From: Desulfobacterales bacterium
GTDB lineage: Bacteria; Desulfobacterota; Desulfobacteria; Desulfobacterales; UBA5852
Assembly (NCBI GenBank): GCA_030065275.1
Contig: JASJCV010000001.1
Coordinates: 1-35,925, forward strand
Reading direction: 5' to 3'
Length of the DNA stretch: 35,925 nucleotides
Both the position numbers and the translations under genes were made by a program. A model generated the notes under the pieces. The model was not told where the DNA came from, ran no database searches, and saw only the letters and a program-made list of their open reading frames with translations. This document shows, one piece after another, positions 15,845-24,300 of this stretch (position 1 is its first letter; the number at the start of each line of letters is the position of its first letter).

Positions 15845-16477
15845 CTAACCATGTGAGCCGGTCCGTTCGATGGCATCAAACTTGAGGCAGCCGACCAGTT
15901 CGCGCAGGGCGGTCAGTTCGTCCTCCAGGTGCCCGAGTTGCGAGCGCACATTGGCGATGTCGTCCGGCGCCAGGGCGTCGTGCGCCAGCAGGGCTTTGGC
16001 CCGCATCACGGCCTCGCCGCCGGATTGGCAGGTGTTGCGCGAAAGATGGATGATCTCCTGCAGGTTGCTGGCCATTTCGTTGATGACCCCACCCAGGTCG
16101 GCCAACTCGTTATCGGCCTCGATACGGATGGTCTGGCTGAGGTCGCCGCGGGAGATATCCCGGGCCTTTTCGATCATGTGCTGCAGCGGCTCGGTGATGT
16201 TTTTGACGAACATGGTCAAAACAATCACCATGACCGACATGATGATACCGATCATGAGCACGGCTTTGTTGCGCAGGTGGTCGAGCGGCTTGAACACGGC
16301 GTCGCGGTCCAGCCCCGCCGCCGTCTGCTGCTCGATCTGATCCAGCCAGTAACCGCGCAGATGACGCCCGTGGGTCTCGGCCACGAATTCAACCCCCACC
16401 AACAGCGAGGCGAAACCCACCAGGAGAAAATAGATGATCATGGTCCGCTGGAGCGAGTATTTCGGCTTGGTTTTCAT
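15845..16477 (-). CDS. HAMP-domain membrane protein without output domain (paralogue 1)
   Basis: 210 residues. TM1 is about 12-30, a short periplasmic part about 31-71, TM2 about 72-92, then a HAMP domain (about 92-145: NITEPLQHMIEKARDISRGD, IRIEADNELADLGGVINEMA). A ~65-residue helical tail follows. There is neither a receptor signalling hairpin nor a histidine kinase. It has the same layout as the 233-residue protein at 25174-25875 and shares the NLQE+helix after HAMP. AGGAGG lies about 9 bases before the ATG. It probably relays a membrane signal to another protein of the cluster through its cytosolic helices. Confidence 0.8.
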   Translation of the reverse strand: MKTKPKYSLQRTMIIYFLLVGFASLLVGVEFVAETHGRHLRGYWLDQIEQQTAAGLDRDAVFKPLDHLRNKAVLMIGIIMSVMVIVLTMFVKNITEPLQHMIEKARDISRGDLSQTIRIEADNELADLGGVINEMASNLQEIIHLSRNTCQSGGEAVMRAKALLAHDALAPDDIANVRSQLGHLEDELTALRELVGCLKFDAIERTGSHG

Positions 16478-16498
16478 GTCAGCGTCCCTCCTGATCGT

Positions 16499-17488
16499 TT
16501 AAGGGTCTTCTCCGGGTCCGATGACCGTCAGGGCGTCGTGCTCGCTTTTAAGCGCCAGGTAGGTGCTCAAGTCGTTTTTCATGACGCCCCAGAGGAGATC
16601 GTAACGGCCCCCGGCCAGCTTGGGCGGCAGGCGAAACGGGCGGGTGAATACGTTGATCCCCGGGCGGACGCGAACTTTGAGATCGCCTTGCGTGCTGTGA
16701 ATCGGCGCGTCCTCGCCGCGGTTGAGGGACGCGCCCAGAATAAGATCGTGGGCGAAGGTGTTGAAGTTGAAAAGGGTGAACTCCAGCCTCAGCTCGTCGC
16801 CCGGGCGGCATTCGCGTCGATCGAGGCGGTGGGCTTTGAGCAGGACGTGCTCGCCGTTGGCCTTGGGGGCCAAGGGTCGGTAATCCACCTGCGCGTTGAC
16901 CGCATCGCCCCTGCCCGGGCCGGCCCCGCCGGGGCCGTCGGCGGCGCCCCAGTAGTTGTCGGGCGCATTCAGGCGTTTGCGTCCCGCCTTGTAGACCGCA
17001 AAGTAGCTGTTGTGCTGAAAATCGTTGCGCGCAATGAAGGGGGCCGCCTGGCGGGCGACGGTAACGCCGCTGCCGTTGCGGTTGGCGATCAGGTTGTCGC
17101 TGACGGCCACATCGCCGGTTTCAAGGGTCAGTTCCAGGTTCTCCAGGATGCTGCGGCGCACATATCCGGTGCTGCCGGGGCGGTAGACGATCCCCTCCCG
17201 ATTGGCCAGGTCTTCCCGGCCATCGAAATAGACCTTTTCCGCCGCCAGCCGGCCGTGGATCAGCAGGCGGGCCCCGGGCTGAAACCGCACGGTTACCCGG
17301 GGTTCGATGCGCAGGCGGGCTTTCGGGCTCAGCTCGATCGTGCCGCTCAGCAGGTAGGGGGCCTGATCCGCGGTCCAGACCGTGTCTTCGGTGATATCGC
17401 CGTGGACCAAATGGCGGGTCTCGGCTGCAGCACCCGGCGTGAACGCCAACAACAGCATAAAGACCCCCAGGCGCTTAAGGGATCGCAT
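16499..17488 (-). CDS. Secreted beta-helix-type protein
   Basis: 329 residues from ATG 17488. A signal peptide (MRSLKRLGVFMLLLAFTPGA) ends near residue 22. Residues about 25-200 have short beta-strand repeats (LRIEPRVTVRFQPGARLLIH, then VYFDG, NLELTLETGDVAVSDNLIAN) ending in DNYWG at 177-181, a hallmark of right-handed parallel beta-helix proteins such as NosD. The last ~100 residues (RPGDELRLEFTLFNFNTFAH onward) look like an immunoglobulin-like beta-sandwich. An in-frame GTG at 17530 would overlap parA and put charged residues before the signal, so 17488 is preferred. It is co-directional within the cluster (19 bases below parA, 21 above the HAMP gene). Function is unknown; periplasmic or surface binding is likely. 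Confidence 0.75.
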   Translation of the reverse strand: MRSLKRLGVFMLLLAFTPGAAAETRHLVHGDITEDTVWTADQAPYLLSGTIELSPKARLRIEPRVTVRFQPGARLLIHGRLAAEKVYFDGREDLANREGIVYRPGSTGYVRRSILENLELTLETGDVAVSDNLIANRNGSGVTVARQAAPFIARNDFQHNSYFAVYKAGRKRLNAPDNYWGAADGPGGAGPGRGDAVNAQVDYRPLAPKANGEHVLLKAHRLDRRECRPGDELRLEFTLFNFNTFAHDLILGASLNRGEDAPIHSTQGDLKVRVRPGINVFTRPFRLPPKLAGGRYDLLWGVMKNDLSTYLALKSEHDALTVIGPGEDP

Positions 17489-17507
17489 CAGGCCTGAGGC
17501 CTGTCGG

Positions 17508-18467
17508 TTATGCCGGATTCTGCTTCGCACGGCCGGTGGATTCCATTATTTCACGGGCCAGCGCCATATAGGCCTGCCCGGAATGGCTCTGGGCGTCGTA
17601 ATGGTAGACGGGCATGCTCATGATCTGGGCCTCCCGTAATCGTCCGTCGTGGGGGATGACCGTCTGATAAAGTCTTCCCCGGTAGAGTTCCTGCAATTTG
17701 GACTGGATCACGCAGGCCGCGGTTTCATCCGCGTTGAACATCGTGACCAGGATGCGGGCCTCGATCGCCGGATTGGTTTTGCGCCGTATGAGGTCGATGA
17801 TGCCCAGGATCTGATCGACGCCGTGGGTGGACAGGTAGTCGCACTGGGTCGGAATGATCACGTGGTCCGAGGCGGTCAGGGCATTCAGGGTGAAAAATTC
17901 GATCGACGGGGGGGTGTCGATGAGGATGTAGTCGTAACGGTCTTTCACCAGGTTGAGGCGGTCGTTGAGGATGTATTCGTAGTCGTCGGCCCCGAAGTAC
18001 TTCTTGTTGAGGAGCACCATGTTTTTGCTGGCCGGCAGGAGCCACATGTCCGGGTAGGGGGTTTCCACTACGGCCCGGTCCATGGCCTGGGGACCTTTCT
18101 GGAGCACGTCGTAGAACGAGGCGGCTTCGCGGGCGCCGAGGAGAATGGACAGGTTGGCCTGAACATCGAAGTCGATGAGCAGCACTTTTTTGCCGCGCCG
18201 CGTCAGGGCCAGCCCCAGGTTGAGGCAGGTCGACGTCTTGGCGACCCCGCCCTTCTGGTTGCTGACGGCGATCGTATTGCCCTGGTGGGCGATGTGCTTG
18301 GCGGCCGACAGGTCGACAAAGGGGATTTCCTGGATGCGCACCGGACGGTAGGCCGTGAAAACGTGCCGGCAGCGGGAGCAGCGCGCGGTGAAGCTTTTGG
18401 TGTTGGGCTTGATCCGATTCTCGTCCAGGCGGAAGCGGCTCTGGCATCTTTCGCAGATAACTATCAT
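17508..18467 (-). CDS. Zinc-ribbon ParA/Soj-family ATPase in the chemosensory operon
   Basis: 319 residues. The N-terminal ~40 residues are an MJ0042-type zinc ribbon (C5, C8, C30, C33; CERC and CSRC). The rest is a ParA ATPase: deviant Walker A KGGVAKTST (72-80), LLIDFDVQANLS, Walker B ILIDTPPS, and PTQCDYLSTHGVDQIL. The start is fixed by AAGGAG 6 bases before ATG 18467. There is no parB next to it. ParA homologues inside chemotaxis operons (ParC in Vibrio, PpfA in Rhodobacter) position chemoreceptor arrays, and that is the likely role here. The zinc ribbon fused in front is unusual and may be the partner-binding part. Confidence 0.88.
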   Translation of the reverse strand: MIVICERCQSRFRLDENRIKPNTKSFTARCSRCRHVFTAYRPVRIQEIPFVDLSAAKHIAHQGNTIAVSNQKGGVAKTSTCLNLGLALTRRGKKVLLIDFDVQANLSILLGAREAASFYDVLQKGPQAMDRAVVETPYPDMWLLPASKNMVLLNKKYFGADDYEYILNDRLNLVKDRYDYILIDTPPSIEFFTLNALTASDHVIIPTQCDYLSTHGVDQILGIIDLIRRKTNPAIEARILVTMFNADETAACVIQSKLQELYRGRLYQTVIPHDGRLREAQIMSMPVYHYDAQSHSGQAYMALAREIMESTGRAKQNPA

Positions 18468-18477
18468 GGGCGCTCCT

Positions 18478-19632
18478 TCATCCGGCCATGATCGAACTGA
18501 TGGCCTGGGGCAGTTCAATCTCATCCAGCACGATGTCCACCGTTCCCTGCTGGATAGCGTTATGGGTCAGGTTGGGGTAGACGCAGCACTGGGTGTCCTG
18601 GGCCAGGGTGACACCCGAACACTCCCGGATCTGGCCGAATCCCTCGGCCCCGTCGTTGCCGATGCCCGTGAGCAGGACACCCACCGTGTTCTGCTGGAAG
18701 ACTTCGGCCGCCGAGGTAAACAGCATGTCGAGGGGGACCGCATCCGGCCCGGCCGACTGGAGACAGGGTGTGCCCTCGCTATTCGTGGCGACGCGAACGG
18801 CGTTCTGGTACGAACTGATATAGCAGGTGCCCTGCTCGATGGGCATGCCGTCCCGGGCTTCACGGATGCGCCAGGGCACCGAGGCGTCGAACTGTTCGAC
18901 AAACGCGCCGATGATTTTCGGGGAGATCTCCTGGACGGCCACTACGGCAGCCGGCAGGGTGGGCGGCAGGTTGGCGAGCATCCGGATGACCGTGTTGGGG
19001 CCGCTCAAGGTCGTGCCGAGGGTCAGCAGGTATTCCAGCGGATGATAGCCGTAGAGATCGGGAAAATGGGCCTGCCGGTCCCAGCGATTAAGCCGGACAC
19101 GGCGGATATTGTCGAGGTTCACTGCGCTGGCCAGCTTGATGCGGTCGATGAGCTGCTGCCGGGATTGCTCGATATCGGTCGATACGGCCCCCGACGGTTT
19201 GGGGATGAAATCGACCACGCCCAGTCGGAGGGCATCGAAGGTGATGGCCCCGTCGCTGAACAGCGAGCTCAGCACCACGACCGGAACGGGCGACTCGATC
19301 ATGATGTGCCGGATGCTGGTCAGCCCGTCCATGATGGGCATGTCGATGTCGAGCGTGACCACGTCGGGGTCGAGGGCCTTGATCAGCTCCAGGCCCTCCT
19401 GACCGTTGCGGGCGGTGCCGACGATGCGCAACCGGGAATCGGTGGCGAGGACGTCCACGATGGCTTTGCGCATGAAAGCCGCATCGTCCACGACGAGCAC
19501 CTTGATTTCTTCCGCCGTCGCCTCTCCCGGGACCGGCCGATGCGATTCGACTTCACACCGCGGCGTGTTGCCGGCTTCAGCCCCCCCAGGCGGCAATGCG
19601 TGCGGCGATGTTGTGTGGTTCACATTCTTCAT
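18478..19632 (-). CDS. REC-CheB-like protein with degenerate esterase site
   Basis: 384 residues: a ~42-residue unstructured head, a receiver (IKVLVVDDAAFMRK, VVTLDIDMPIMDG with the phospho-acceptor Asp, VLSS, FIPKP), then a CheB methylesterase-like domain. The catalytic Ser segment (GAST in CheB) reads LGTTLSG, so Ser is Thr. The His segment reads QEISP where CheB has QHMP, so His is Glu. Only the Asp is kept (LLTGIGNDGAEG). Methylesterase activity is therefore unlikely. ATG 19632 has AGGAAG 9 bases upstream, although the first ~18 codons then overlap the end of the previous gene (stop at 19577). It is probably a phosphorylation-controlled adaptor. Confidence 0.87.
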   Translation of the reverse strand: MKNVNHTTSPHALPPGGAEAGNTPRCEVESHRPVPGEATAEEIKVLVVDDAAFMRKAIVDVLATDSRLRIVGTARNGQEGLELIKALDPDVVTLDIDMPIMDGLTSIRHIMIESPVPVVVLSSLFSDGAITFDALRLGVVDFIPKPSGAVSTDIEQSRQQLIDRIKLASAVNLDNIRRVRLNRWDRQAHFPDLYGYHPLEYLLTLGTTLSGPNTVIRMLANLPPTLPAAVVAVQEISPKIIGAFVEQFDASVPWRIREARDGMPIEQGTCYISSYQNAVRVATNSEGTPCLQSAGPDAVPLDMLFTSAAEVFQQNTVGVLLTGIGNDGAEGFGQIRECSGVTLAQDTQCCVYPNLTHNAIQQGTVDIVLDEIELPQAISSIMAG

Positions 19633-21364
19633 CACAGAGATCTTCCTCGATAGTGGCGTTCAGCGACGCCGGCATTATACAGGTGGCGCGTTCCTGAATC
19701 AGCAGCCGTCCGCCGTTTTCGCGCATATAGCGCAGCCCTTCCAGATTGCCGGTTTCGGCCCCGGACAAGAGCACCACCTGCAGCCGGTCGCCCAAACAGT
19801 CAGAAGCCGAGAAGAGCAGTAAATCGAAATAGCTCGGGCCGTAGCCGAAATCCTGGCGGCCCTCCTGCATCCGCAGGATCACCTCCGTGCTTTCCTCGCC
19901 GAGGCGCAGCGAACAGCCGTGTGTGCCCAGGTAGGATTGGCCGCGCCGCAGCGAGACCTCCCTGGAGACGATGTTGATCGGCGCCGGGGCGTAGCCCTGC
20001 AGATGGGACGCCAGGGCCGGCAGGAAAGCGGGGGGGATGGATTGCAGCCCGATCAGGGCGGTGGGCGCATCGGCCGGCAGTCCGGCAAGCATTTGCCGCA
20101 TGCTCCCATGACCGCTGCAGCCCGCCGATACGATGACGAGATGATCGGCCGGCAGGGCGTCGCCGACCGGGCCGCGCCCGGCATGATCGGCCGGTGTGCA
20201 GCGCAACCGACGAAAAGCCCTGATATCGGCGGAGGCGGCCTGCTGGATGCGCTCCACGATTTTTTGCTGCTGCAGCAGCAGGTCTTTGTTTTTGACCGGC
20301 TTGGCCATGAAATCCACGGCACCCAGGTCGAGAAATGAGAGAACCGTATCCGGCGCGCCGCTGCCCACGTTGCTCATCACCACCACAGGACAGGGATTTT
20401 TGATCATGATGTGCTTCAGGGCGGCTTTGCCGTTCATGACCGGCATGTTGACATCCAGCAGGATGAGGTCGGGACGCTGCGCCTCGGTGAGTTCAAGGGC
20501 CTCCTCGCCGTTGCGGGCAATGCCCGTCACTTCGATGTCGCCCGTGGCGGACAGCATGCTGCCCAGAATCTTGCCCATGACCGTGGAGTCCTCGACCAGC
20601 AGGACGCGCAGTTTATCCGGCGCCAGGGTGACCATGTCTTCCTCTTCGGCGGCGCTCTCCTCTTCGGCCAGCATGGCGGCCTCATCCGCGCGGCGGGCGG
20701 CTTCCATCAGCAGGAATTCGTAGCTTTTCTTGATGGTGGCCACCTCGCTGACCCCGCCGTCAAGCGTTTCGAAACCGCCGCTCTTCCAGCCCAGAATCGC
20801 GTAGAAGGCCTCCTCGCCGGTCACCTGGCCGCAGACAGCGTGGGCGATCTCCCCGTCCCATATGTAGATCGTGCCCTGCAGGGCGCCTTTTGTCACCCGG
20901 ATCGTGATGGTGGCCGAGGAGAGGCAGCACATCTGGATCAGATCGTCGAGCTGGATATTCTTGAGCGTTCCGGCAAATCCCTGGGCATGCCCCTCGGAAA
21001 GCGTGTTGATACGCCGGCCCAGTTCGGCGGCGTCGCAGGGCCCCTCGACGATCTGTAGATTGGATTGGGACGGTATGGCGCGGCGCACCTCGGCGCTGTC
21101 GGGGGGCAGGATCAGGATCGTTTCCAGGTGGGGATACCCGGCCATGACTTCCTTCAGATAGGGCTGGGGGAACGCATCCCCGGCGGCGACCCCGACCACT
21201 GCCAGGAAGATGTCCTCGCGCGCGAGGATCTCAAGCGCATGGGCGCCGGTCTCGGCGGTCAGCAGCCGATAGGAGACTGTATCGGCATACAGGTGCTCCG
21301 CGAGCGCTTCACGCAACGGCGCTTCACAGTCGATCAGCAGTATTTTTTTGAGGCCTGCTTCCAT
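19577..21364 (-). CDS. Pseudo-receiver-PATAN-REC-CheB-like protein
   Basis: 595 residues. Residues ~5-120 are a receiver-like domain without the phospho-acceptor (VVGVAAG in place of the Asp strand). Residues ~128-215 are a DUF4388/PATAN domain (GFAGTLKNIQLDDLIQMCCL, GEIAHAVCGQ). A Glu-rich linker follows, then a complete receiver at ~250-370 (LRVLLVEDSTVMGK, LILLDVNMPVMNG, VVMSN, FMAKPV). The last ~190 residues are CheB-like, but all three triad positions are lost: VSAGCSG for the Ser loop, LQSIPP for the His loop, LLSGAETGN for the Asp loop. It lies 29 bases below cheA. PATAN domains are adaptor modules known in cyanobacterial taxis regulators. An output or scaffold role controlled by CheA is likely. 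Confidence 0.85.
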   Translation of the reverse strand: MEAGLKKILLIDCEAPLREALAEHLYADTVSYRLLTAETGAHALEILAREDIFLAVVGVAAGDAFPQPYLKEVMAGYPHLETILILPPDSAEVRRAIPSQSNLQIVEGPCDAAELGRRINTLSEGHAQGFAGTLKNIQLDDLIQMCCLSSATITIRVTKGALQGTIYIWDGEIAHAVCGQVTGEEAFYAILGWKSGGFETLDGGVSEVATIKKSYEFLLMEAARRADEAAMLAEEESAAEEEDMVTLAPDKLRVLLVEDSTVMGKILGSMLSATGDIEVTGIARNGEEALELTEAQRPDLILLDVNMPVMNGKAALKHIMIKNPCPVVVMSNVGSGAPDTVLSFLDLGAVDFMAKPVKNKDLLLQQQKIVERIQQAASADIRAFRRLRCTPADHAGRGPVGDALPADHLVIVSAGCSGHGSMRQMLAGLPADAPTALIGLQSIPPAFLPALASHLQGYAPAPINIVSREVSLRRGQSYLGTHGCSLRLGEESTEVILRMQEGRQDFGYGPSYFDLLLFSASDCLGDRLQVVLLSGAETGNLEGLRYMRENGGRLLIQERATCIMPASLNATIEEDLCDEECEPHNIAARIAAWGG

Positions 21365-21393
21365 ATCGTATTACCATGCCGACGGCCAGGCGG

Positions 21394-24300
21394 TCAGAGT
21401 ACCGCGGCTTTGGCTTTCTTTTGTGCCTCCCGGTCGATGGAAAGATTGACAAGCTCGTAGACATCCAAAATCAGCGAAATATGGCCGTCGCCCAGGATCG
21501 TGGCGCCGGAGAACCCGCTGCGCTCCTGGAGGTAATCTTCCAGCGGCTTGATGACGACTTCCTCCTGTCCCAGGAGTTCGTCCACCACGAGCCCGACGCG
21601 TTTCAGCCCCGTGCTGACCACGACCACGAACGCCCGGTCGATCGAGCCGGCGGCGTTCATGTTGAAAAGCCCGTCCAGACGCACCAGGGGCAGGGTGCTT
21701 TCACGCAGCTGCATGACTTCGACGCCCTCGATGGTGTTGATCTGCCTCTCGTCGATCCGCAAGGTCTCCTCGACGGTGGCCAGCGGTATGGTGAACAGTT
21801 CGCCGCGCACCTTGATCAGGAGCGCTGGAATGATCGCCAGGGTCAGGGGGATCTTGATCCGGAAACGGGTTTCGACGCCGGGGGTGGTGTCGATTTCGAT
21901 GGTGCCGTTGAGTTTTTCGATGTTTTTCTTGACCACGTCCATGCCTACGCCGCGGCCGGATGTGTGGGTGATTTTCTCGGCCGTGGAAAAGCCGGGCAGC
22001 ATGATGAGGCTGCTCAGGTCCTTGGGTGCCATGCGATCGAGTTCGTCGCTGCTTGCAAAGTCGCCCGCCAGGGCTTTGGAGCGAATGCGGTCGAGATCCA
22101 GGCCGCGGCCGTCGTCGGCGATTTCGATCACCACATGGTTGCCTTCGTGGTAGGCCTCCAGCCGGATGGTGGCGGTTCCGGGCTTGCCCTGGCGTTGCCG
22201 CTCGGCGGTCGGTTCCACCCCGTGATCCACCGCGTTGCGGATGATGTGGATCAACGGATCGGAGATCTCTTCGATGACCATCTTGTCGAGCTCGGTCTCT
22301 TCGCCGCGGATATCCAGTTCGACCTTCTTGTCGGTGTCGCGCACCAGATCGTAGACCAGCCGTGGGTAGCGGTTGAACAACTGCGCAATGGGCAGCATGC
22401 GCACTTTCATGACCCCTTCCTGCAGTTCGTTGGCCACCCGGCCCAGGGCCACCGTGGCCTCGCTCAGGCGGAAGGTCAGCCCCTTGACCTGCTTCATCTC
22501 GCGGGTGTCGAGCTTGAAGCTTTGCTTCAGGTTCTGCTGCAGTTCGCGCATCTCGCTGAAGAGCTGGGCAAACCAGGCCCGGCTGACCACCAGTTCGCCC
22601 ACCTGGTTCATGAGGGCGTCGATTTTGCCGGCGTCCACCCGGATACTCTGTTTGAGAATCCTGTCGCCAATGCGATCGGACCGGCGGCGGCCGGCGTTAG
22701 CGGGATCGCGGCGATCCGTCGATGCCGCCCGATCCGTGACCGGGGCGACGTCTTCGTCCTCGACCGCGGCCGTCGCCGTAATGTCGGCGACCTCGGCAAT
22801 GATATCCGCGGCCGGCGCCCCGGGTTCATCCCCCTCGCCCGGCAGGTCGTTTTCGCTGTCGTCAAACAGCGGAATCTCGAAGTCGGCGTCATCCGGATCG
22901 CGGCTTCCGGGGGCAGGGTCGGCGTCGGCTATCAGCGGTGCGGACGGGGAGATGTCCTGAAGGCCCTGGATGCGGTCCAGGAGATCGTCGATGGCGTTCT
23001 CCTCCGCGCCCGTCTGCTCCAGATCCTCGGTCAGCAGACCGATACGGTCCCGGGCCGCGATCAGCAGCTCGATCGTGGCTTGATCCGCCGGTCTCTCGCT
23101 GCGCCGCATCTGGTCCAGCAGGTTTTCCAGCTGGTGGGAAAGCTCGGCGATGCGCGCCATGCCAAGGTATTCGGCCGCGCCCTTGATGGTATGCGCCGAG
23201 CGGAAGATGTCGTCCAGGGTGGTTGGGTCCTCGGGCGATTTTTCGAGCTGCAGCAGGCTGTTCTCCATTTCCTCGAGATGCTCCATGGTTTCCACCAGGA
23301 AGTCATGGAGGAGGCTGTTCTCCGGTTTTTCGCCCTGTGCTGCGACGGTGGCGGTCGCCACTTCGTCTTCGAAAACCGAAACAAGAGCCTCAAGGTCTTC
23401 CGAATCCTCAACGGCGGCTTCCGGGCGTTCTGCGGCCGCCGTATCTTCGGAACCGGAGGCTTGCCCGGAATCGGGGACCGCATCGGCGTCGGTTGTGAGC
23501 AGGGCGGCGTCGGTCGCCCCTTCCGCCAGTCTGATTTGCGGGAACCGTTCGACCACGGCGGCGATCTTGGCTTCCAGATCGGCAGCGATGAAGGCGGGCA
23601 GAAACGCATCCTCGCCTTCGGCCAGACGCGCGCGGGCGTCCTGAATGGCAGCCGTCCAGTCGTCGTAGAGGGCGGTCAGTTTGGAATAGCCCATATAGTT
23701 CGCCGAGGAACGCAGCGGATCGATGTTGAGCAGGCAGGCGGCCAGAATGCCATCGCGTTCCGAAGCCTCGGCGCAGGCCAGCGCGGCGGCCCGGGCCTTG
23801 AGGGCCCCCAGGCTCTCCTCGAGCTGCTCCAGGAAGATCGTGAAGAGCTCTTCGTCGTATTCCTCTTCATAATCGTCGTTGCTGGATGGCATGGCCGCGC
23901 TCGCAGCATCATCCGTCAACGCGGCCGCTGCTGCGCTCGTCAGGCTTTCCGTTGCGGAAGACGCCGGCTCCGGGGCGGGGTTGGTGCCGGTTGCAGCGTC
24001 TGGAGCGGGGTCGCCCCCGTCGCTTGAAATGGTTGCATGCGACGTCGAGAAAAGCTCCGCGGCGATTTCAGCCGTCCCGGCGGCGCGCTGGGGGGCGATC
24101 CCCTGACGGCGGCAGTCGTCGAAAGAGCGGCTGAGCCGGTCGAAGAGATCGGAGGCTTCGGCGTCGGTCGGCACCTGCGGCGCAAAGCGGTTTTCAAGAT
24201 CGCCATCGTCTGCAGCGGCTTCATCTTCCATGCCAGGCACCGGGGGTCGGTTGCCGGCTTGGGCGGCCTCCGGCGCGGCTGTTTCTATCGGGGCTTGGCG

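Noticed and set aside
15929-17497. 522-codon plus-strand frame across the HAMP and beta-helix genes
   Set aside because: It spans two minus genes and the gap between them; its sequence is typical of antisense GC-rich DNA.
21376-24027. Long open frame (883 codons) on the plus strand opposite cheA
   Set aside because: It is antisense to an unmistakable CheA; its composition is the mirror of GC-rich codon use and it shows no domain motifs.
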